Shown piece by piece: positions 8,041-16,135 of a DNA stretch of 37,540 nucleotides (position 1 is the first letter of the stretch; each line of letters begins with the position of its first letter). The DNA comes from Alitiscatomonas aceti (GTDB taxonomy: Bacteria > Bacillota > Clostridia > Lachnospirales > Lachnospiraceae). The stretch lies in the NCBI RefSeq assembly GCF_025567195.1, contig NZ_JAOQJF010000033.1, positions 1 to 37,540 of the forward strand, given 5' to 3'. The position numbers and the translations under genes were made by a program. The notes beneath the pieces were generated by a model. It made no database searches. It was not told the DNA's origin and worked only from the letters and a program-made list of their open reading frames with translations.

Positions 8041-9199
8041 TGCTTTCACCTGCCTTTCTTTCATATGCGATCTTTCCGTCGATGAGGACGATACCGGCCT
8101 GGTACATGGTGTCTAACGGTTCCACATCCCAGATGACGATGTCAGCGTCCTTACCGGGCTCGATGCTTCCGACTCTGGAGTCGATATCTGTGATCTTTGC
8201 AGCGTTTAAGGTCACGCTGCGGATCCCCATTTCCCTGGACATTCCGTTTTTCACATAAAGGATGACCTGGAGCAGCTGGTCCTCAATGGGAACGAAGGGA
8301 GCGTCGGTGATCAGGGCGAAGGTGACTCCGGCCTCCTCCAGGATCCGTCCGGCTTCATAGGAGCGGTTCTGGCATTCGATCTTGCTCTTGCCGCCGACGG
8401 TGGGGCCCAGCAGGCACTCGGCGTTGTTCTTCTTTAAGAATTCCGGGATCATCCATCCTTCGGTACAATGCTCGATGGAGTAATGAAGGCCGAATTCATT
8501 GGCCACGCGGACAGCAGTCTGGATATCGTCCGCCTGATGGGCATGGATCTTGACCCGCATTCCTTCAAATACCCGCATTAAGGAGTGCAGGTGGAAGTCG
8601 AACGGGAAATCCGGCTCCTGGCCATGGAGCTTATAGTTTTCATAATATTCCTTTGCCTTAAAAAGCTCCTCCCGCATAAGGGCGGCGCTCATCATCCGTG
8701 TTCTGGGAGCCTTTCCACGGTTTCCGAAGGTCATCTTTGGGTTCTCTCCCAGAGCCATTTTCATGGCCAGCTCCGGGCAGATGACACGGGACTCCATATC
8801 TTCGCCGGCGGTCTTGATGGCTAAGAAGGTTCCACCGACGATGTTGGAGCTTCCGGGACCGGTCACAACGGTGGTGATCCCCTGGCGGAGAGCCGCGTCA
8901 AAGGTGGCATCCTCTGGGTTGATGGCATCTAAGCCCCGCAGTCCCGGAAGGACCGGCTCCGTATACTCATTTCCGTCCATTTCCTCGCGGCAGGCGGTTC
9001 CCCATAGACCTGCATGGCAGTGGGGGTCCACAAGACCGGGAGTGACGGTGCGTCCGGCGGCGTCGATAATCTGGCAGTCCTCCGGCACCTCTCCCACCTG
9101 GCCGACCTTTACGATCTTTCCGTCGTCGATCAGGATATCGCCGGTCTGCTCATACATACCGGCCATGGTGATTAAATTTCCATTTTTGATCAGCAGCAA
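8018..9199 (-). CDS. Amidohydrolase family protein, catalytic paralog
   Basis: This 393-residue metal-dependent amidohydrolase has a complete ligand set: HCH (H60, H62) after TPGLVDP, HAH (219-221), H244 in IEHC, and D299 in TDAP. The C-terminal GSIEPGKDADIVIWD strand-turn is the standard amidohydrolase composite domain. The family includes imidazolonepropionase, dihydroorotase-like and N-acyl amino acid deacylase-like enzymes; the substrate cannot be read from sequence. The start is a TTG at 9199 with AAGGAG about 12 nt upstream, which is long and suggests modest translation. It is first in an operon with its degenerate paralog and is divergent from the regulator at 9398. Confidence 0.85.
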   Translation of the reverse strand: MLLIKNGNLITMAGMYEQTGDILIDDGKIVKVGQVGEVPEDCQIIDAAGRTVTPGLVDPHCHAGLWGTACREEMDGNEYTEPVLPGLRGLDAINPEDATFDAALRQGITTVVTGPGSSNIVGGTFLAIKTAGEDMESRVICPELAMKMALGENPKMTFGNRGKAPRTRMMSAALMREELFKAKEYYENYKLHGQEPDFPFDFHLHSLMRVFEGMRVKIHAHQADDIQTAVRVANEFGLHYSIEHCTEGWMIPEFLKKNNAECLLGPTVGGKSKIECQNRSYEAGRILEEAGVTFALITDAPFVPIEDQLLQVILYVKNGMSREMGIRSVTLNAAKITDIDSRVGSIEPGKDADIVIWDVEPLDTMYQAGIVLIDGKIAYERKAGESNVDYQKL

Positions 9200-9245
9200 T
9201 TGAAAAGCACGCTCCTTTCTTAGATCATAGCTCTAAATCAGTACT

Positions 9246-9274
9246 ATTGTACAAATTTTTTGTGAAAATGTCAA
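9246..9274 (-). promoter_or_regulatory. Promoter of the amidohydrolase operon
   Basis: On the minus strand, a perfect TTGACA (9269-9274) lies 17 bp from TACAAT (9246-9251), about 45 nt before the TTG start. This is one of the best sigma-A promoters in the window. Confidence 0.8.
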
Positions 9275-9333
9275 AGAAATTATGGAACATAGGGAGGAAA
9301 AACAAAAAATATATAGAGGACTGGGAGATCTGG

Positions 9334-9362
9334 TTGTTTTTCTGTATATGAGCGACTATAAT
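9334..9362 (+). promoter_or_regulatory. Promoter of the divergent regulator
   Basis: TTGTTT (9334-9339) and a perfect TATAAT (9357-9362) are 17 bp apart. Transcription would begin near 9369, which makes the ATG at 9371 almost leaderless and favours the GTG start at 9398. Confidence 0.65.
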
Positions 9363-9382
9363 GGAATTGAATGAAAAATACA

Positions 9383-9391
9383 GGGGGGGGG
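9383..9391 (+). promoter_or_regulatory. Nine-G tract acting as ribosome binding site
   Basis: A run of nine G ends 6 nt before the GTG start at 9398, the normal Shine-Dalgarno spacing. A change in tract length would shift spacing or strength. If the upstream ATG at 9371 were used, it would shift the reading frame instead. Confidence 0.55.
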
Positions 9392-9397
9392 TATAAG

Positions 9398-11353
9398 GTG
9401 GAAAAGCCCACAATGCTGATCGTTTCTCAGAGCTCAACGACAAATGTAGGAATGCGGTCCTATTTAAATCATATATTTAGTAAATATATCCATCTGGAAA
9501 CCTGCCTTGCGGCAGATGTGGATACGGAACGGATGGAAAAGGCGGATCTGGTACTGTTCAGCTCCAGATCCGCGGCCAGGATGGCAGAGCCTCTCATGAC
9601 GCCGAAGATCCGGTATCTGATCTGTATCCGGACCTTTAACCATACGTATTTAAACAGGATCCTTTCGATCCCGTCCAATTCGGAGGTGTATCTGGTCAAT
9701 GATTCGGAGCGCTCGGCAAAGGACAGCATACAGCTTCTGTACACACTGGGGATCACCCAGTACCGTTTCATTCCCTATTATCCGGGCTGCCCGGAGACGA
9801 ATCCCGGGATCCAGTATGCGGTGACGGTGGGAGAAAATAAGCTGGCTCCCAGGAACGTCCAGACGCTGGTGGACATCGGGATCCGGATCGCCGATATTTC
9901 GACGATCTCGGAGATCGCCTCATTTTTCCATCTGCCTTTAAGCCTGGCGGATGTGGTGTCCTTAAATTATATCAACCAGTTTGTGCAGCTTTTGAAAATA
10001 TCCAATCACCAGCTGAGCCAGGCCACTAACACGAAGTTCATTACCCAGAGCATCATCAGCAACATTGATACGGGCATCTGTATCATAGACGATGAGGGGA
10101 AGATCCAGATGATCAATAAGCAGTTTAAGGAGGCCCTGGATATTCCCAGATCCCACCTGGTGGGTACGCTCCTTAAGGAGGCGGTCCCGGAGCTGGACGG
10201 CATTGCGAAAAGGTCCCAGGACCAGCGTTCCCCATTTTTCCTGGTCTGCAGGGGTAAAGAGGAGCCTCTGAAGCTGACAGTCCAGGAGATCCGGGACATG
10301 AACCACCGGAGACTGACCATGATCCACTGCCATATGGACCAGCCGGCCCTGGAAAGACCGGCTCCAGAGGGGGATACGGAAGGAAACGTTATAAAGAGAG
10401 AAGGGGCCTACTTCCGCTTTGATGATTACCGGACGGCCAACAGCCGCTCTCTGCGCATGGTGGAGGCGGCCAGACGGATCTCCTTAACGGATTACCGGGT
10501 GCTGATCTCCGGGGAGCCGGGTACGGGAAGAGAGGTGCTGGCCCAGGCCATCCACAATAATTCCAGGAGAAGTGCAGAGCCCTTTATGAAGCTGAATCTG
10601 ACGGTCTTGAGTGAAGGGCAGATTATGGAGGAGCTGTTTCCCGGAGACGGCCGGGAGGGGATCTTAAATCGGGCAGAGGGCGGGACCCTGTATCTGAATG
10701 GTATTCACTGTATGTCGATATCGATGCAGAAGGAATTTTTAAATATGATGGACCAGATGCCCGACGTGCGGTTTATCGCATCCACGGAAGAGGATCTTTA
10801 TACCATGTGCCAGGAGGGGAGGTTTTTAAAGTCTCTTTTTTATATGATCGGCGAGGTATCCCTGGAGACATTTCCCATCCGCCAGAGACCCGAGGATATT
10901 CCGCTTTTATTTGAGTACTTTATACGGAATATCTACAACAATTCAGCTCTGCGCTGGACCGATATGTGCAGCGAGGAGCTGTGGAACAGCCTGACGGCGT
11001 ATTCATGGCCGGGCAACGGAAAGGAGATCGAAAACCTCTGTAAGTATGTTTACTGTTTTCATTCGGAGGGAAAGCTGACCATCCGGGATCTTCCGGCTTA
11101 CATAAGGCTTCAGATGGCGAAAAAAACGTCGCTGCTTTCTCCCCTGGAAAAACGGGTCTTACAGACGGTGGCCCAGAATCCGAAGACCGGGCGGGCCGGT
11201 CTCCAGGAAATTTTGGAGAATGAAGGGCTCCAGGTGGCGGAGGGAAAGATCCGGAGTATCCTTCAGAGTCTTTCGGAGCAGGGACTCATAAAGGTGAACC
11301 GCACCAGAGGGGGCTGTGAGATCACAGAAACAGGAGAACTCCAGTTAGAGTAA
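9398..11353 (+). CDS. Sigma-54-activator-like regulator with degenerate AAA+ domain
   Basis: About 651 residues. The N-terminal 200 residues are a sensory region I cannot assign. A PAS domain follows (about 215-320, SNIDTGICIIDDEGKIQMIN), then a sigma-54-activator-type AAA+ domain (about 355-560). Its motifs are damaged. Walker A is GEPGTGRE, with arginine for lysine; the GAFTGA sigma-54 contact loop is missing; and Walker B is GGTLYLNGI instead of GGTLFLDEI. The Fis-type C-terminus is replaced by a winged-helix-like segment (LEKRVLQTVAQ to GCEITETGELQ). It probably regulates sigma-A promoters without ATP-driven remodelling. It diverges from the amidohydrolase operon, its likely target. The GTG start is preferred because of promoter position and G-tract spacing. 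Confidence 0.8.
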   Translation: MEKPTMLIVSQSSTTNVGMRSYLNHIFSKYIHLETCLAADVDTERMEKADLVLFSSRSAARMAEPLMTPKIRYLICIRTFNHTYLNRILSIPSNSEVYLVNDSERSAKDSIQLLYTLGITQYRFIPYYPGCPETNPGIQYAVTVGENKLAPRNVQTLVDIGIRIADISTISEIASFFHLPLSLADVVSLNYINQFVQLLKISNHQLSQATNTKFITQSIISNIDTGICIIDDEGKIQMINKQFKEALDIPRSHLVGTLLKEAVPELDGIAKRSQDQRSPFFLVCRGKEEPLKLTVQEIRDMNHRRLTMIHCHMDQPALERPAPEGDTEGNVIKREGAYFRFDDYRTANSRSLRMVEAARRISLTDYRVLISGEPGTGREVLAQAIHNNSRRSAEPFMKLNLTVLSEGQIMEELFPGDGREGILNRAEGGTLYLNGIHCMSISMQKEFLNMMDQMPDVRFIASTEEDLYTMCQEGRFLKSLFYMIGEVSLETFPIRQRPEDIPLLFEYFIRNIYNNSALRWTDMCSEELWNSLTAYSWPGNGKEIENLCKYVYCFHSEGKLTIRDLPAYIRLQMAKKTSLLSPLEKRVLQTVAQNPKTGRAGLQEILENEGLQVAEGKIRSILQSLSEQGLIKVNRTRGGCEITETGELQLE

Positions 11354-11359
11354 AATACA

Positions 11360-11416
11360 AAAGGGATTAGGTTGTTTAAACGAAGGAGAAAACTTCTTTA
11401 AAAACCTAATCCCTTT
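11360..11416 (+). terminator. Terminator after the regulator, probably bidirectional
   Basis: AAAGGGATTAGGTT (11360-11373) pairs perfectly with AACCTAATCCCTTT (11403-11416), followed by ATTTTGTCT. The minus-strand side also ends T-rich, so it can stop the gene at 11561 too. The AT-rich stretch 11417-11560 shows no gene. Confidence 0.85.
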
Positions 11417-11560
11417 ATTTTGTCTGATAATTTGTAATTTGGACGAAAAATGACAGCTTCTGCTTTGACACACAATATATGTATTTGTATAATAAACACA
11501 ATGAATCTCAAATAAATATCTCAAATATATACAGAATACACATAAATGAGTCATGCACAT

Positions 11561-11974
11561 TTAGTAAAATGCAATGGTCAGAAACAGGGAGGCCAGGATA
11601 AAGACGCCTCCGGCCAGAAGCGGCTCCTTATAGGTGGCAGCCGGTTTTTTCTGGGTCAGATAGTCAGAATAGGATCCGAGCTGTTCGGGAGCAGGAGTAG
11701 CAGAACCATTGGAATCCTTTTCATCCTGTGCAAGATCAGAGTTTTTCCCCGAGCGCGCCAGCTTTTTGTGGGAATAAACCAGCAGATCAAAGGAGCCGGC
11801 ATATTTGGCCAGGCGGAAGCAGCCCAGGATCATTGGAAGCATGCCGCCGATGAAGAGGCCGTCGATGAGCCGGTAGAGGAAGATCTGGTCCTTCTGGAAA
11901 AAAATGTAGGCAGCAGCCACGGCGATCCCCAGGACCACGTAGTTTTTCAGATTTTTGACTGAAAGTGAAGACAT
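11561..11974 (-). CDS. Small membrane protein, DUF3899-like
   Basis: The 137-residue protein has two N-terminal hydrophobic helices (about 11-50), a charged cytoplasmic or external loop (70-110) rich in K, S and E, and one C-terminal helix. The layout and the FRLAKYAGSFDLL segment resemble DUF3899, a family of unknown function. The ATG at 11974 follows AAAGGACGG. It is transcribed from its own promoter, divergent from the peptide transporter operon. No functional residue was recognised. Confidence 0.7.
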   Translation of the reverse strand: MSSLSVKNLKNYVVLGIAVAAAYIFFQKDQIFLYRLIDGLFIGGMLPMILGCFRLAKYAGSFDLLVYSHKKLARSGKNSDLAQDEKDSNGSATPAPEQLGSYSDYLTQKKPAATYKEPLLAGGVFILASLFLTIAFY

Positions 11975-12015
11975 AGATGCACCGTCCTTTGTTTCTAAAA
12001 ATGATTATGAGTCCT

Positions 12016-12043
12016 ATTATACCTGGATTGGAAAGAAAGTCAA
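12016..12043 (-). promoter_or_regulatory. Promoter of the DUF3899-like gene
   Basis: On the minus strand, TTGACT (12038-12043) lies 16 bp from TATAAT (12016-12021). On the plus strand, TTTCTA and TATTAT with a 17-bp gap overlap it and may serve the transporter operon, but that match is poor. Confidence 0.65.
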
Positions 12044-12102
12044 GAAACGCCAGTCGTTATTTATGGGCAGAAGCCCTGCAATAAAAAAGGAGGAATGAGT
12101 GA

Positions 12103-13917
12103 ATGAAGAAAAGAGTATTAGCAGCAATGATGGCATGTGCCATGGCAGCCGGCCTGCTTTCCGGGTGCAGCAGCGAGCCGAAGAATCCCGGGGATTCCAA
12201 TGAGCCGGTGACCACAGCCGCCGCAGGTCAGACCGAGGCGGGGGATGCCACGGCCGCAGCCCAGGAGGAGTCCGGGCCGAAGATCTTCCACGACTATATG
12301 ACGACGGATGTGGATACCATCAATCCGCATATTTATACCATGAGCGTTTCCGGCGACGTGATCGCTAGGACTTCCCTCCAGCTTTACCGCCAGTACCCCA
12401 ACGCGGAGGGGACCAGCTTTGAGTACCTCCCGGAGCTGGCAGAAAAAGAGCCGGAGAAGGCGGATGAGGAAGGAAAGGTATGGCATATCAAGATCCGTGA
12501 AAATGCCAAGTGGGAAAATGGAGACGCCATTGACGTAGACGATGTGATCTACTCCTTTAAGATGTGTCTGGATCCTATTATGGTCAACAGCCGTGCCTCC
12601 CAGCTTGCCAGCGACTATATCACTATTACCAAAGCATCGGATTATTCTCTCCAGGGGAACGCCGGAACTGTTGCCTGGGAGGACGTAGGAATTAAAAAAG
12701 CCGACGACTATACCCTGAAACTCCAGCTGGACGCTCCCGTAACGGCTGAAGACATTAAGTCACATTTTAACTATGTATGGACCTGCCTGGTTCATGAGCC
12801 TACTTATGAGGCATGTATGAGCGAGGACCGGAGCACAAACACTTACGGATCCACCAGGGAAAAATACATGAGCTGCGGCGCATTTATCCTGGACCAGTGG
12901 ATCGCAGGCTCCCAGTTCGATATGAAGAAGAACCCGGATTTCGTTCTGGGCGATAAGATCAAGCTGGATGGCTACAACTATAAGATCGTGGGCGACCGGA
13001 ATACAGCCCTGGAGCTTTACTTAAACGGCGAACTGGACGCGGTTTCCTTAAGCCCGGAATCCATCGAGCAGTATATCGATGATCCCAGCATCAAGAAAGC
13101 CCCGGCCACTTCGATTCAGACCCTTACCATCAACCATGGAAATACCAACAACAACGGGATTCTTGGAAATTTAAATTTCCGTAAGGCATTATTCTATGCG
13201 GTTGACAGAGAAAGCATCGCCAAGATGACAAACGGGATCCCGGCCAATTACCTGGTAGCAAGCAAGTGTCTCGGCTTAGATGGAAAGACCTACCGTGACA
13301 TGGAAGAATCTCAGGCTCTTTTAGAGCCCAATCTGGGCTACGATCCGGCAAAGGCGAAGGAATATTATGAAAAGGCCCTGGAAGAATGCGGTCTTACAAG
13401 TCTGACCCTGACCTTACAGTATAACGAGACCAGCGCCAATAATAAAGCAGCTTCTGAATTTCTGCACAAATCTCTTCCAGAGGTATTTGGCGACAGCTTT
13501 ACTCTGGAATTGATGGCTGGCTCCACTTCCGTATTAAACAGCTATATCAAGGGCTGGAAGGAAGGCGATCCCAACAGCTTCGAGCTTCAGTGGAGAGGCT
13601 GGAACACCAGTACTCCGGCTCCGTGGAACGGACTTAAGGTTTACAGCAGCATGTATTCCAATAAGAACGAGCCATATTACAACGACGAATTTGATGCCCT
13701 TTGGGAAAAGGCCAACTACGATATCGAAGCGAAGCTGGATCCTGCATACCGCATGGACCTCACAAGACAGATGGAAAAGATCGTTCTGGATGAAGTGGCG
13801 GCCTGTCCGGTCTATGAAGCTCCGTCCTACAATCTGATCAGCTCTAAGATCCATCTTGTATGCGACGAATATATCCCTGGCTATGGCTTTGGATACATTC
13901 TCAGTACAAAGGACTGA
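12103..13917 (+). CDS. Peptide ABC transporter substrate-binding lipoprotein
   Basis: The 604-residue family 5 binding protein captures oligopeptides outside the membrane and hands them to the permeases encoded downstream. The signal peptide ends in a lipobox, LLSGC, with lipidated C22, followed by a flexible S/T/A/E-rich linker (23-60). The mature part begins with FHDYMTTDVDTINPHIYT and contains LPELAEKEPEKADEEGKVWH and the NPDF hallmark region of OppA/DppA proteins. The ribosome site AAAGGAGGAATG precedes the ATG at 12103. It is first of five genes and is followed by a hairpin that probably keeps its mRNA in excess. Peptide specificity is unknown. Confidence 0.92.
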   Translation: MKKRVLAAMMACAMAAGLLSGCSSEPKNPGDSNEPVTTAAAGQTEAGDATAAAQEESGPKIFHDYMTTDVDTINPHIYTMSVSGDVIARTSLQLYRQYPNAEGTSFEYLPELAEKEPEKADEEGKVWHIKIRENAKWENGDAIDVDDVIYSFKMCLDPIMVNSRASQLASDYITITKASDYSLQGNAGTVAWEDVGIKKADDYTLKLQLDAPVTAEDIKSHFNYVWTCLVHEPTYEACMSEDRSTNTYGSTREKYMSCGAFILDQWIAGSQFDMKKNPDFVLGDKIKLDGYNYKIVGDRNTALELYLNGELDAVSLSPESIEQYIDDPSIKKAPATSIQTLTINHGNTNNNGILGNLNFRKALFYAVDRESIAKMTNGIPANYLVASKCLGLDGKTYRDMEESQALLEPNLGYDPAKAKEYYEKALEECGLTSLTLTLQYNETSANNKAASEFLHKSLPEVFGDSFTLELMAGSTSVLNSYIKGWKEGDPNSFELQWRGWNTSTPAPWNGLKVYSSMYSNKNEPYYNDEFDALWEKANYDIEAKLDPAYRMDLTRQMEKIVLDEVAACPVYEAPSYNLISSKIHLVCDEYIPGYGFGYILSTKD

Positions 13918-13947
13918 TCGTTTGCAGAATAACTGACAGGAACCAGG

Positions 13948-13990
13948 ATGGGGGTGCTGCGAAGATGCTGTTTTGCGGCATCCCCATTTT
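13948..13990 (+). terminator. Intra-operon hairpin after the binding-protein gene
   Basis: ATGGGGGTGCTGC (13948-13960) pairs along 13 positions, two of them G-U, with GCGGCATCCCCAT (13975-13987), followed by TTTTCT. It sits between the binding protein and the first permease, where partial termination or mRNA protection commonly raises binding-protein output. Confidence 0.7.
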
Positions 13991-14019
13991 CTAATCTGAT
14001 GTGGAAAGGAACATGTCTT

Positions 14020-14970
14020 ATGGCGAAGTATACGATCCAGCGAATTTTAGCCATGCTGCTGACCATGTTTATCATACTGACCGTGGGATTCATGGTGATC
14101 CGCCTCATGCCTGGGGGGATTTTTGATGATGCGGTGGATATGACCCATGAGCAGAGGGCGGCCCTGGAGGCAAAATATAACCTTGATAAGCCGATCATCG
14201 TCCAGTACGGCCTGTTTTTAAAGGGTCTGATCTTAGAGGGAGACTGGGGGACATCCCTTAAGATGAACATTAACGTGCCGGTCTGGGATATTATAAAGAC
14301 CAAGATCCCGGTGACGTTATATATTAATTTCTTCTCGCTGCTGATCTCCCTGCCGCTGGGAATCGGCCTGGGGATCGTGGCGGCCATACGGAAAAACTCC
14401 ATCACCGACTACCTGATCTCGTTTCTGGTGGTCATCTTTATCTCCGTGCCGTCGTTTATCTTTGCGACGCTGCTCCAGTATTTCGTGGCGTTTAAGGGTG
14501 GGCTGTTCCCGATCATCTTCGATGCCACATCCACTGGCTGGGCCAGGTTCCATGGTCTGGCACTTCCCATCATCGCCCTGTCCTTAGGCCCCATTGCCCG
14601 CGTCACCAGGTATTTGAGGGCAGAGCTGGCCGAGACCATCAATTCGGACTTCATGCTCCTTGCCAAGACCAAGGGGCTTACGGAGCGGCAGGCTACCTTA
14701 AACCATGGGATCCGCAACTCCCTGCTTCCGTTAATGAACATCATCGTTCCCATGTTCACGAGCATCATGGGCGGAAGCCTGGTGATCGAGACGATCTTCT
14801 CGATCCCCGGCATGGGCGGAATCATGGTAAAATCCGTCAACGCGCCGGATTATACAGTGACCCTTGCAGTACTGATTTTTTACTCGCTGGTTTCTTTGAT
14901 CACGGTTCTGATCGTGGATCTGTCTTACGGCATTGTTGACCCGCGTGTGAGGATGGGAGGGAAGAAGTAA
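14020..14970 (+). CDS. Peptide ABC transporter permease, OppB/DppB type
   Basis: This 316-residue inner-membrane subunit has an N-terminal helix (YTIQRILAMLLTMFIILTVG), the RLMPGG motif, and the EAA loop that docks the ATPases (ELAETINSDFMLLAKTKGLTERQATLNHGIRNSLLP). These are textbook OppB features. I chose the ATG at 14020 (MAKYTIQRI) because upstream codons overlap the intra-operon hairpin and the protein begins here in the family. The stop overlaps the start of the next permease by one base. Confidence 0.92.
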   Translation: MAKYTIQRILAMLLTMFIILTVGFMVIRLMPGGIFDDAVDMTHEQRAALEAKYNLDKPIIVQYGLFLKGLILEGDWGTSLKMNINVPVWDIIKTKIPVTLYINFFSLLISLPLGIGLGIVAAIRKNSITDYLISFLVVIFISVPSFIFATLLQYFVAFKGGLFPIIFDATSTGWARFHGLALPIIALSLGPIARVTRYLRAELAETINSDFMLLAKTKGLTERQATLNHGIRNSLLPLMNIIVPMFTSIMGGSLVIETIFSIPGMGGIMVKSVNAPDYTVTLAVLIFYSLVSLITVLIVDLSYGIVDPRVRMGGKK

Positions 14971-16118
14971 TGGCAAAATTTTATTCTTCCGATTTGCCTG
15001 AATACCAGGTGGAGCCGGAAAGCTTTGAGTTTGTCCAGATGGAGGGCGAGATCGCTGATGAAAAGTTCCAGGATAAGCCCATCGGCTTCTTTAAGGACGC
15101 CATGCTGCGCTTCTGCCGCAGTAAGGTTTCCATCATCGCCTTCATAGGGATCGTGATCGTTCTTCTGTTCGCTGTGTTTGCCCCGGCCCTCAGCCGCTGG
15201 GACTACAACGACCAGGATCTGAACCGCATCAATCTTCCGCCCAAGGTGCCGGTACTGGAAAACTATGGGATCCTGGACGGGACCCGGTGGCTCACCAACC
15301 GGCGGGTGGACTCTCTGGAGGATACCTCCCGGTATCCGGAGGGCAGTATCTTAAAGGTCATCAATCACCGCACGGTCCAGGGCGTGGAAATGTGCGATAT
15401 TAAGGTGGATTATTATAAGTACTCCGGCGTGGAGGACGGAACGTATTTCTGGATGGGGACCGACTATCTGGGCCGGGATCTCTGGGTGCGCATGTGGCGC
15501 GGAGCCAGGGTCTCCCTGCTGATCGCCTTTATTTCTGTGATCTGCAACGTGTGCATCGGTATTGTATACGGCTCCATCGCAGGCTATTACGGCGGAAAGG
15601 TGGATATGATCATGATGCGTATCACCGAGATCATCGGTGCGTTCCCGGAGATCGTGGTGGTGACTCTGTTCATCCTGTTTTTTGGTACGGGGATCCTTTC
15701 CATCATCCTCTGCCTGGTGGTCCAGAACTGGATCGGAACGGCCAGGATGATCCGCTCTCAGTTTTACCGCTATAAGGGCAGCGAGTATGTGCTGGCGGCC
15801 AGGACCCTGGGGGTCAGGGACATGGCTCTGATCTTCCGCCATATCCTTCCCAACTCCATCGGCCCCATCATCACCAGGGCCATGATCGCCATTCCGGGCG
15901 CTATTTTCACCGAGTCCTTCTTAGCTTACATTGGACTGGGGATCCGTGCTCCGGAAAGCTCCATCGGCGTTCTCTTATCCCAGGGCCAGAAGGTGATGCA
16001 GCAGTATCCCAACCAGGTATTTTTCCCGGCGGTGGTGATCTCCCTGTTAATGATCGCCTTCAACATGCTGTCCAACGGCCTGCGCGACGCCTTTGATCCG
16101 ACCCAGCGGGGCGCATAA
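14970..16118 (+). CDS. Peptide ABC transporter permease, OppC/DppC type
   Basis: The second permease subunit has 382 residues, longer than the usual 300. The extra length is an N-terminal cytoplasmic stretch (1-45) and an extracellular insertion after the first helix (about 75-145, DYNDQDLNRINLPPKVPVL onward). GTDYLGRDLWVRMWRGARVSL and the EAA loop (YVLAARTLGVRDMALIFRHILPNSIGPI) are canonical. It starts on the last base of the oppB stop codon (TAATG), so the two are translated together. Confidence 0.92.
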   Translation: MAKFYSSDLPEYQVEPESFEFVQMEGEIADEKFQDKPIGFFKDAMLRFCRSKVSIIAFIGIVIVLLFAVFAPALSRWDYNDQDLNRINLPPKVPVLENYGILDGTRWLTNRRVDSLEDTSRYPEGSILKVINHRTVQGVEMCDIKVDYYKYSGVEDGTYFWMGTDYLGRDLWVRMWRGARVSLLIAFISVICNVCIGIVYGSIAGYYGGKVDMIMMRITEIIGAFPEIVVVTLFILFFGTGILSIILCLVVQNWIGTARMIRSQFYRYKGSEYVLAARTLGVRDMALIFRHILPNSIGPIITRAMIAIPGAIFTESFLAYIGLGIRAPESSIGVLLSQGQKVMQQYPNQVFFPAVVISLLMIAFNMLSNGLRDAFDPTQRGA

Positions 16119-16135
16119 GGAAAGGAGAGAAAAGT

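Noticed and set aside
9371..9397. ATG start at 9371 for the regulator
   Set aside because: The promoter would leave almost no leader and there is no convincing ribosome site. The GTG at 9398 has both.
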